In this document: positions 53,495 to 63,000 of the stretch, piece by piece
How positions within the stretch are numbered: position 1 is the stretch's first letter
Layout of the letters: each line of letters starts with the position of its first letter
Assembly (NCBI RefSeq): GCF_009857135.1
Contig: NZ_CP047318.1
Location: 7,688,001-7,752,000, forward strand
Source of the DNA: Streptomyces sp. HM190
GTDB lineage: Bacteria > Actinomycetota > Actinomycetes > Streptomycetales > Streptomycetaceae
Length of the DNA stretch: 64,000 bases
Reading direction: 5' to 3'
Position numbers and translations under genes: made by a program
The notes under the pieces: model-generated
What the model was told of the DNA's origin: nothing
The model's input: only the letters and a program-made list of their open reading frames with translations
Database searches by the model: none

Positions 53495-56131
53495 ATGCCA
53501 GAGAACGACAGCACCCCCGGCACATGGGAGCAGACGGTCCATCTGATGACCGGATGGAAGGTCCCCGCCCGGCAGTCCGTCACCACTGACCTCAAGGGCA
53601 GTTCGAACAGCAACGGCGGCAACGCCGACGCCGCCGTCGACACGCCCTGGCTGTCGGTGACCATCTCCAACGCCGGGAAGACCGATGCCACGGCACTGGC
53701 CCAGCGGCTGACCGCACAGGGCGGCACCTGGGTGCTGTTCTACGCCGGCACCGGTGACGCGGGCCCCATGAAGAACGCCAAGGCCCTGAACCTGTACATC
53801 GCGAAGATCAACTACGCCTGGCAGAGCGGCGGCGGGCTGACGGGGACCAACCTCCACAAGTACGCCAACGGGGTCGGCCCGGCCCTGGGCCAGCTCCAGG
53901 CATCGCCCTGGCGGACCGGCGGCTTCTCCTTCGACGGACTGACCGTCGCGGACACCGACTCCGTCGACCTGGGCACCTTCTCCCACCGCGCCAGGTCCCT
54001 CGACCGCGCCAAGCTCTTCTTCGAGGAGCACGAGACCCTCCTCGACGGCTGGGTCAACGCCATGGGACGCGACAACGCGGCCTGGCAGGGCAACGCCGCC
54101 GGGGTCTTCGTCAACCTCCTCGACACGCTGCGCAAGCAGTACAAGCACTACCACGAGCAGTTGGCGCCCCGCGGCTTCAGCACGCAGAGCGCGAGCAAGG
54201 TGGACGGCTACGTCAGCAAGACCTTCCAGGGCAACGGGCTGATCCTGGCGGAACAGGCCCTGAGCAAGGCCGTGCAGACGCTGAAGGACGCCTGGGACAA
54301 GTGGCACGGCGACCGGTTCGGCAACGTCACCGGCAAGGCACCGGACGGCTCCGCCAACACGCCCGCGGGACACTGGAACCCGGAGGACGTCATGAACGGC
54401 GTCCTGAACGAGCTCAAGACATGGCTGAACGCCAACAACGCCGGCAAGGTGATCACCAACTACAACATCTACGGCGGCACCAACGGCGGCACCGAGTACT
54501 GGTACGACCTCCAGGCGGGCTTCAAGGAGAACGTCCCCGCCTACGGCAGCCTCACCGACCCGGCCAACTGGGCGAAGATCGCCCAGGAGGGAGTGGCCCG
54601 CTGGACCGCGGGCATCACCGCCCACCTGGACCCGGCCGCCGAGACCGCCCGGACCACCCTCAGCGCCACCTGGTCCCAGCTGATGAACACCGACTGGGAC
54701 CCCGCCTACGGATTCGAGGAAGCCCCTCCCGCCACCCTCGGCACCACGGGCAACCCGGGCGGCAACAACCACGGAACCACGAACTTCGGCCCCGACGACA
54801 TCGCGAACCTGTTCAACCAGCAGAACACCTCCGTCAACGACGCCCTCAACAACATCGCCTCCTCCACCAACAACGCCCTCAACGACGTGGGCACCTCGAC
54901 CAACGCCGCCCTCAACAACCTGTTCGAGGGCGGGGGCGCGGGCGGCGCGGGCGGCAGCGGCCTCGACGGCCTCGGCGGCATCGGCGGCCCGTCCGTCGCG
55001 GGCCTCGGCACCGACGGACCGACGGTCGGCACGACGGGCGGCGACAGCGTCCTCGGCACCTCTCCCACCTACGCGTCACTGCTGAACAACGCCCTCAACG
55101 GCATCGGTTCCCCGGGGACGAACGGCACGAGGCTCAACGCCGACCGCAGTATCACGGTCACCAACGCCGACGGCAGCACGACCACCACCCGGCCGGACGG
55201 AACCGAGGTCACGCAGTACCCGGACGGCAGCACCCTCACCGTCGATCCGGACGGCCGCAGCACCCTGGTCAACGCCGACGGCAGCACCTCCGTGCAGAAC
55301 GCGGACGGATCCGTCAGCACCACCTACCGCGACGGCAGCACGACCACCCTCGATCCCGACGGGACCTACACCGTCCGCAGCGCCGACGGCGACCTCAACC
55401 ACCTCGACCTGAAACCGGGGCAGACCGTCACCAACCCCGACGGCAGCAGGACCACCCTCAACGCCGACGGAAGCATCACCACCACGTACCCCGACGGCCT
55501 GGTCACCACGCTGGGCCCGGACGGCCGCTACACCGTCGACGCGCCGCCCGCCGAAGGGGTCCGCACCTCCTCCTCGCCGCCCCCGAACCAGCCGGTCACC
55601 TCGACCACCGGCGGCACCGGCCTGAACAGCCTCCTCGACCACGCCCTGAACGGGCCCGTTTCGGGCACCGTCCCGCAGACCGGTCCCGCCCACGACGGGG
55701 ACTTCCTGTACGACGACGTCCCCTACACCCACTCCCTGTCGGGCGCCCTCGGCGGCCAGCTGCCCGGCAGCGCTCCCACGGGCACCCTCGGCCTCAACCC
55801 GGGGGCGATGGCGGCCGCCTCCCGCATGGGCGGTCTCGGCGGCGAGATGAGCGCCGCCGAACGGGTCCGCTCCGGATACGCCGACAGCGACGCCGCCAAC
55901 GGCACCGGGCGCGGCACCGGGGTCAGAGCCGCCTCGACCGCCGAACAGGCGGCGGCCCGGACCGCCACCAGCTCCGGTATGCCCTTCATCCCCCCGGGCG
56001 CCGGCGCCGGGCCGGGCGCCCAGTCCACGCAGAGCGCCGAACGCACCCGCACCACCTGGCTCTCGGAGGACGAGGAGGTCTGGGGCACCGACGAGGCCGC
56101 GGCCCCCGCCGTCCTGGGCCGGGACGACTGA
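53495..56131 (+). CDS. Large type VII-associated protein with DG repeats
   Basis: Protein of 878 aa, not assigned to a named family. The first 320 residues are helical, including LDRAKLFFEEHETLLDGWVN and AAWQGNAAGVFVNLLDTLRK (about 195), a WXG-like turn. A Gly/Asn-rich region follows. At about 549-682 there are roughly twelve short repeats of the form N/P-x-DGS/T-x-T-x (NADGSTTTTRPDGTEV, YPDGSTLTVDPDGRSTLVN), probably a flat beta-sheet like the G-box/TCP10-type repeats. The tail is disordered and ends DEEVWGTDEAAAPAVLGRDD, an acidic motif seen in actinobacterial secretion-locus proteins. It may be a cell-surface or secreted component. ATG 53495 has GGAG upstream. Confidence 0.75.
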   Translation: MPENDSTPGTWEQTVHLMTGWKVPARQSVTTDLKGSSNSNGGNADAAVDTPWLSVTISNAGKTDATALAQRLTAQGGTWVLFYAGTGDAGPMKNAKALNLYIAKINYAWQSGGGLTGTNLHKYANGVGPALGQLQASPWRTGGFSFDGLTVADTDSVDLGTFSHRARSLDRAKLFFEEHETLLDGWVNAMGRDNAAWQGNAAGVFVNLLDTLRKQYKHYHEQLAPRGFSTQSASKVDGYVSKTFQGNGLILAEQALSKAVQTLKDAWDKWHGDRFGNVTGKAPDGSANTPAGHWNPEDVMNGVLNELKTWLNANNAGKVITNYNIYGGTNGGTEYWYDLQAGFKENVPAYGSLTDPANWAKIAQEGVARWTAGITAHLDPAAETARTTLSATWSQLMNTDWDPAYGFEEAPPATLGTTGNPGGNNHGTTNFGPDDIANLFNQQNTSVNDALNNIASSTNNALNDVGTSTNAALNNLFEGGGAGGAGGSGLDGLGGIGGPSVAGLGTDGPTVGTTGGDSVLGTSPTYASLLNNALNGIGSPGTNGTRLNADRSITVTNADGSTTTTRPDGTEVTQYPDGSTLTVDPDGRSTLVNADGSTSVQNADGSVSTTYRDGSTTTLDPDGTYTVRSADGDLNHLDLKPGQTVTNPDGSRTTLNADGSITTTYPDGLVTTLGPDGRYTVDAPPAEGVRTSSSPPPNQPVTSTTGGTGLNSLLDHALNGPVSGTVPQTGPAHDGDFLYDDVPYTHSLSGALGGQLPGSAPTGTLGLNPGAMAAASRMGGLGGEMSAAERVRSGYADSDAANGTGRGTGVRAASTAEQAAARTATSSGMPFIPPGAGAGPGAQSTQSAERTRTTWLSEDEEVWGTDEAAAPAVLGRDD

Positions 56132-56184
56132 ACCGGCCGCGCTGCACCCCTCACCACCGTTCGCCCGCGCGAGAGGAGAAACCG

Positions 56185-56631
56185 ATGGAACCCGTCGAGG
56201 AACGCCTGGCCAGGGCCATGGAAGCCCTGGAAGCCACCAGGGCGGCGGTCGCCGACGCCGAGCAGCGCCTGCGCGAGGCGTCCGTCACCGTCACGTCCAA
56301 GGACCGCTCCGTGGAGGTCACCGTCGGTGCCCGGGGGGAGCTGCGGTCGCTGCGCTTCCACGACGGCAAGTACCGGTCCATGGCGCCCGCCCAGCTCTCC
56401 GCGGTCCTCATGGAGACGATCGGCCAGGCCCGCACCCGGATGTCCCAGCAGGTCGTCGACACCTACCGGCCGATCTCCGAGAGCGTCCCCCGGCTCCCGG
56501 GAGTGCCGGGCGCCGAGATCGACTGGGACGGCCTGCTCGGTCCGGACGCCGAGGGCGGTGGCCCGGCGGCCAGGAGGAAGCAGGGCAGCAGCCTGCGCGA
56601 CGAGATCGTGGAGGACCCGGCCCAGCCGTGA
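56185..56631 (+). CDS. YbaB/EbfC-like protein of the type VII locus
   Basis: Protein of 148 aa. The N-terminal 45 residues form a helix (RLARAMEALEATRAAVADAE), then a beta-hairpin (VTVTSKDRSVEVTVGARGEL RSL type) and a second long helix, the tweezer fold of YbaB/EbfC nucleoid proteins. The C-terminus is Pro/Gly-rich. In mycobacterial and streptomycete ESX loci, YbaB-like proteins occur as secretion-associated (Esp-type) proteins, so DNA binding should not be assumed. AGAGGAG precedes the ATG. Confidence 0.78.
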   Translation: MEPVEERLARAMEALEATRAAVADAEQRLREASVTVTSKDRSVEVTVGARGELRSLRFHDGKYRSMAPAQLSAVLMETIGQARTRMSQQVVDTYRPISESVPRLPGVPGAEIDWDGLLGPDAEGGGPAARRKQGSSLRDEIVEDPAQP

Positions 56632-56679
56632 GGCGGACCGCGCCGACCAGGAAGTCCGACGAGGAGAAGGAGCGCCGCC

Positions 56680-57015
56680 ATGGCGAGTTCGTTCGAAGCC
56701 AACCCCCATGTGACCCGCCAGGGCGCCCAGCTCCTGGCGGACATCGCCGACCTGGCCAACACCCTGGTCGCGGACCTGGAGCGCCGCCGCGGCACGCTCA
56801 CCGGCTGGGCGGGCACCGACGACGACTACGCCGAGCAGGTCGGCCCGCAGATCAGACGCACCTACCGGCAGACCCTCGACTCCGGCCGGCAGGTCACCCG
56901 CGCGGTCGTCTCCGTCGTCGGCACCACCGCGGGCTCGGCCCGGCAGGTGGAGCGGGCGCAGAACGAGGCGTACGACGGCATCGCGGCCGAGGCCGCCCAG
57001 TACGGCAGGCACTGA
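56680..57015 (+). CDS. Small helical WXG-like protein
   Basis: Protein of 111 aa with two helices around LTGWAGTDDDYAEQVGP, a W-A-G turn in the WXG100 position. It lacks membrane segments. GGAG is eight bases before ATG 56680, and the giant toxin gene starts 15 bp after its stop. This arrangement, a small WXG-like gene directly before a large effector, is typical of type VII chaperone/targeting partners. Confidence 0.8.
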   Translation: MASSFEANPHVTRQGAQLLADIADLANTLVADLERRRGTLTGWAGTDDDYAEQVGPQIRRTYRQTLDSGRQVTRAVVSVVGTTAGSARQVERAQNEAYDGIAAEAAQYGRH

Positions 57016-57030
57016 GAGAGCAGCGGGACC

Positions 57031-60000
57031 ATGGGTGATCTGAGGGTTTCGGAGGCGATGAACGGTGTCCTGATCGCGTTGATCGGTACGGGGTTTCCGC
57101 AGGCGAGCGAGACGGGGGCACTGCTCTCCAGCCGGGAGCTGGCGGCGTTCGGCCGGCGCATGCGGGAGCTCGAGACGGACATCGCCTACTCGGTGGCGCA
57201 CGTCGGCGACTCGCTGCCCGGTGACGCGGGCCGCGCGTACGCGCGTGCCATGTCGGTGCTGACAGGGGCGGAGGGGGGCACCAACTACCTGCGGGAGTAC
57301 GAGCGGAGCCTGCGCGGTGTGGCGGCCGGTCACCGTGACCAGTCGCTCAACATCCAGGAGAGCAAGTGGCAGATCGTCGCCGAGCTGATCCGGCTGCTGA
57401 TCGAGCTGACGATCCTGGCCGCGACGGCGTGGATCAACCCGGCGGCCGCGGGACAGGCGGCGGCGGCCAAGGCGCGGAGCACCACGGTCTTCCTGACGGC
57501 GCTGGACCTGTTCCTGCGGCGTACCCACCTGATGCCGAGTCTGAGCGAGGCGCTGGAGGAGGCGTTCCAGACGCTGGTCGTGCGGCTGGGGCTGATGGCG
57601 TTCAACGCCCCGGACATGCGGCCGTCGGGCGTCGACTGGCGGGCGGTGTGGCAGAGCGCTGCCTTCGGTGCCGCGGCGGGGTGGCTGTCGGGTCCGCTGC
57701 GTGATCTGGCGGACCGGTTCAACGGACTGTTCACGAAGAACGGGAACCGGGAGCTCTTCAAGGACCTGACGGGAGACGTGACGTCGAAGTCCGGGCGGGA
57801 CCTGCCCGGCACCACCGCCAACGCACCCCAGTCGTTCGGGCAGTATCTGGCGTCGTCGCCCCGCCGTGTCTCGGAGTTCGTGGCGGACGGTCTGACGGAG
57901 GCGGTGCCGGAGTCGCTGCTGGCGATGGCGTTCTTCGGGACGCCGTTCTCCTGGAGCGCGTTCGCCACGACGTTCTGGACGTCGGCGGTCAGCGAGCAGA
58001 CGACGGGCCTGCTGGGCGACGGCGTCACCCACGGGGTCGGCAACGTCCGTGAGGCGTACGACGGCGCACGGCCGGAGACGAAGGACACGGCGGGCGCGCC
58101 CGGCGGCCCGGTCCCCGTCGCCTCCCGCGGAGCGACCTCCACCACGGGTACGGACCCGGCCGGGTCGGCGCTGAGCGCCAAGGGGCGCTCGAACCCGGGC
58201 ACGGACGTCAACCGCCCGGACGTGTTCGACCGGTTCGGCGCACCCGGCGTTGCGGCCCCCACCCCGGCGACCGGCACCGCCCGCGGCAGCGTCGTGCCGG
58301 ACGCCGAAGGGGCGGCGCACGTCCCCCGGCCGACGGCAGGGCCGGGACCCCGGCCCGTCACGGAGAGCTCCGTGCCGGGCGAGTCCGCGCAGTCCGGTTC
58401 CGTCGAACTCTCCGGCGCCCCGGCCTCGTCGACAAGGCGGGAGGAGACGGCGACGCTCCCCTCGACGCCCGCGGCTGAGCCTCTGCCTGTGCCCACGACC
58501 GCACCTACGCCCACGACCGCACCTACGCCCGCGGCTGCACCTACGCCCACGCCCGCCGGGGCGGCCCCCGTACCCACTGCGACGCCCGGCGGGGCGACCC
58601 CCGCGCCGGGTGGTGCCCCAGGCGCCGTTCCCTCGCCCGCCACCACGTCCGTGACCGCCACGCCCACCCCCGGTACACCCACCCCCGCCACGTCCGCGAC
58701 CGCCACGACGCCGTCGCCCGACGGCCGACAGGGCGGCAGCCCGGCCGTGCCCGAGGCGAACCGCCCAGCGGCCGGAGCGACCGTCCGGACCGCCGGGGGC
58801 CCTGACGGCGCCCGTACCGGCGACGCTCCGCCCCCCGCGACCGGCCGCCCGGCCACCACGTCCTCCCGGGCCGCCGGCCCTGCCTCCGAAGGCGCACAGC
58901 CCGGCACGGGCCCGGGTTCCGGACGGCCCGTGACCGGCACGAGCTCCACGGGCCCCGCCACGGCCGGCACCGCGCCGGCGCGCGCCGCGGCGGATGAGGA
59001 CGTGCCGCCTCCGGCTGCCGGGACCCCACGGTCCGCGCTGTCCTCCGCGCCCCCGGCCGACCGTGCCGAGGCCACCGCATCGAGCGGGAACACCGCCGAA
59101 ACCGCCGACGGCCGACCCGAGTGGGACAGCCTGCGCGAGGAAGTCGCCGCTGCCTGGGAGCAGGCGCGGCCCACACCGCACGACCTGTCCACGGCCCACA
59201 ACATCGTCCGCACCCACCAGAAGCTCCCGCCCTTCGACCCCGCAGAACGGCCGTCCTTCGCGACCCTGGACCCCGGCCATCTGGCCGTCTACGCCGTCGC
59301 GCTCGATCTGACGGCCCACCACGACCCGGACCGGGCGGAGGCGCTGTCCCGGCGGCTCGCCCAGGGCCGGCCCAGGGCGGAGCGCGCCTACCTGCCCGGC
59401 GGCACCGGACGCGCGAGGGACGAGCGGCGGCCCATGGGCGACGGGGCCGCCTCCAGCAGCTCCCAGCGGCCGACCCGTGTGCAGGGGCCGCGAGACCCCC
59501 GCCCGGCGGCGGCACCCCGCGACACCTCGGCCCCCAGCCCCTCCCGGCCGGACCCGACGGAGACGGCGGCCCCGCCCGCCCCCGCGACCTCCACCGACAC
59601 GGCATCCCCCGACAAGCCGCCCACCGCCCCCACGCCCGTCGGCGGCGACAGGAACCGGCGTCCCCAGGGCGCCCGGCAGCGCGTCGACGCGGCCCCGCGC
59701 CCGTCCGCGGGCTCCGCGCTGCCGGGACACGCTCCCCGCGAGGTGCTGCGCACGGTCACCGTCGACGAGCGCGCCTTCGAGGTGCTGCGCGTGGAGCCGG
59801 ACGGCGAGTGCTTCATGACCTCGACGCTCGCCGGAGCCGCCCGCCAGCTGCCCGGTTCGGCCCTGGGCGGCATGACCGTACGGGAGTTGCGCAAACGGGT
59901 GGGGGACTGGCTCGCAGGGAACGACCCGAGGGCCGTGGCACGGCGGACGGAACTGGACGAGGGCCCCTCGGCCCTGCGCATCCTCGTCGACGACCTCACC

Positions 60001-63000
60001 CTCGCCCAGCTGGAGGACCTCCTCGGCCACACCGCACCGCACCCGACGCCCGCCCAACTCGCCCGCATCGACGCGGACCTGAGCCGGCCGCAGTTCGTGC
60101 GGGAGCTGGTCCGGCGGATCGCCGATCCCGCCGACAGGTCCGTCGTCGGCGACTTCACCGCCGGCATGGCCGCCGCCCTCCTGCCCGACTTCACCCCGGA
60201 CCCCGCCCTCATCCGGGCCCAGGACCGCCGACGCCTCGTCCACGACCTGCGGCTCGCGTCCCTGCGCCAGGAGGCGGCCCGCGCCCTCGCCACGGTCACC
60301 CCGCGCAGCCAGGCCCTCTACACGACCCTCATCGGCCCGCACCGGGGCCTGGTCCGCATGTTCCCCCTGCTCCAGGACATGCACGCGCTCACACCGAGCG
60401 CCGCGGCCCAACACGCGGTACGCAACGCCGACATGTGGACGACGCCCTTCTACGACCAGGTGCCGCAACTGACCGCCCTGGCCCTCGACCTGAACATCAC
60501 CCCGGTCCAGCCCGCCGAGGGCGTGGACGACCTGGCCTTCGCCCATCCGCTCAACCCGTCCGCCGGCCAGTCCCTCCACGTCTTCTACGAGGGAGGCAAC
60601 CACTACTCGGCCATGAACCCGGTGGGCGGGACGCCCCCCGTGCCGTCCCCGGCCGCGGCCGTCGGGCGTCCTCCGACGGGCGCCCGCCCGACGAACGCCC
60701 GTCCGACTGGCTCCCAGCCTCCCACGACCCGCCTCACCCCACGCGAACTCGCCCAACTAAACGCTTTGGCGGCGGAGTTGCGTCGCCACAGCGCCAGCGA
60801 CGACCTGATCGCCCGGCTGTACGACCTCTCCCGGCCGACGGTGGGGATGCTCGCCGGGATGACCCCCGCCGCACGGTCGCACGGCTCCACCGCCACCGCT
60901 CCGCCCTCCCCGGCCGCAGGCCGGGGCACGCCGCCCGAGAGCTCCGGCGGCGTACCGGCGGAGCCGTCCCCCGCCGTGCTCGAAGCCGCCGAGGCCGCCC
61001 GGTCCCGCCGCGACCAGCGCGGCCCCGCCACCGTCCACGCCCGGCCGGAGCCCGTCGTGCTCACCTTCGGTGAACGGCAGACGGATCTCGGGCCCGACCA
61101 CCGGCGCGAGCTGGACGTCACCGTCGAACTCCTCGCGGAGCAGGCGCTGTTCAACCGGGCGACCGGACACCCCCTGCCGGTCGTCGAGATCGACGCCCCG
61201 CCCGCCCTGCGAGCCCGCTTCGCGCTCCCCGGCACCCGCACCCGCGACACGGGCGCCGTACGCGAGCAGGCGGCCACGCAGTACCTGCGCACCCGCCTCG
61301 CGGAGGTCCTGCGCGACAAGCAGCCCGAGCACCGCAGCCATCCCGTCACCGCCGACGACCTCCTCGTCACGACGGGCCGGGAGACTCCCCGCACACCGCC
61401 GCCGTCCACCGGCACCGGACGGGCCGCGCCGCCCGCGCACACGGTGCGGATCACGGTCGACCCGAGCCCTCCGCTCAACCGGGCGCAGCGGAAGCTGAAC
61501 CCGGACGCCCTGCACAGCGCGTGGGACGGCCTGGCCGACGCGGTCAACCCCCGGCGCGAGGCCGCGCTGCCGATCGCCCTCCGTCTCGTCCAGGCACACC
61601 AGCGGGTCGCCGGGTTCCGGCCCGAAGCCGAACCCGACTTCGGGGACCTGCCGCTCGCCCACCGCGCCGTGTACGCGGTCGCCGCGGCCGTCGTCCGCCG
61701 CCCCCGGGACATCACGGCGGCCGAGGACCTGGCGCGGGCGCTCGCGGCGCACCAGCCCCCGCCCGGCACCGCCGCGCGGACGGCCACGCCCGGTCGGGGC
61801 GCCTCCCCGGCCGGGAGCCGCACGGGCAGCGGGCCCGCCGCCCCGGATCCGCTGCCCGCACCGCCGCCCGTGTCGGGCGGGACCACCTTCGTCACGTCCG
61901 GTCCCGTGCACGTGGCCCAGGCTTCTCCGGCCCCCCTGCTCGCCCCGCCGGCCCCGCCCGTCGGGGGCCTGCGCCCCCTCGCCCTTCCGTTGGCCCGGCG
62001 GACGCCCGCCGGCCTCCGGGCGGACCTGCTGGCGATGACCGCCGGGGAACGGCAGCGGATCGCCCGGGACCACCATGTGATCGAGCAACTGCGGACCTCC
62101 CAGTCCGCCGAGGAGTTCGCCCGGACCGCCGCCGTCCTCCTGGTCGACGTGGCGCCCGGCGTCGACCAGCCCGTCTCCGCGCGGCAGGAGGCGCACCGCC
62201 TGCTGGCCGCGCTGCTGAAGGACCCGTCCACCGCGGCCCGCGTGCTGACCGGCGGCGCCCGGGTCACCGTGATCCCGAAGGACGTTCCCCTCACCCGCGT
62301 CGAACCCTTCACGGCCCTGGCCGGCCGGGGACTGTCGGGCGGCCGGGTCTGGGAGGACGTCCGGGGGACGTCCTCCCGCAACCCCTTCGAGAAGCACACG
62401 GCGATCAGCGAGGAGAACCTCCTCGGCGCCGTCTCGTCCCTCCCCGGAAGCGACTACGCGGACGGCTACTCGACCGCCGTGCACGAACTCGTCCACATGA
62501 TCCACACGCACGGCCTCGACGACACCGACCGCCGCGCGATCGAGACCTCCTTCCACGACCGGCTCGCCCGGGGGGCCGGCGCACAGTGGCCGGACGGCCC
62601 ACGCCTCGACCGGGACGGAGTGCCCACCGACAACTACTCCTCCACCGACCCCTACGAGTACTTCGCCCAGCTCAGCAACGCCTACCTGGGCGTCAACACC
62701 GGCTTCGACGCGGCCACCGGACGCCCCCGCAACAACGGCCACGCCTGGGTGCGCGCCCACGAGAGCACCCTGCGGCCCCTCCTGGAACGCCTCTACGGCA
62801 CCACCCCCACGCTCCTGGACAGCGGCCCCGCCAACCCGGTCGAGGCGACCCGCGAGGAGAACGAGCGCTACGCGGCCGTGGCGAGCCTGTTCCCCGAGCC
62901 GCCCGACGACGGCCTCGCGCCGCCGCCCGCCGACACCCCCGTGGGCGACCTGGTGCGTTTCGACGGCCCCCTGACCGACGCGCAGACCCGGCAGGTGCGG

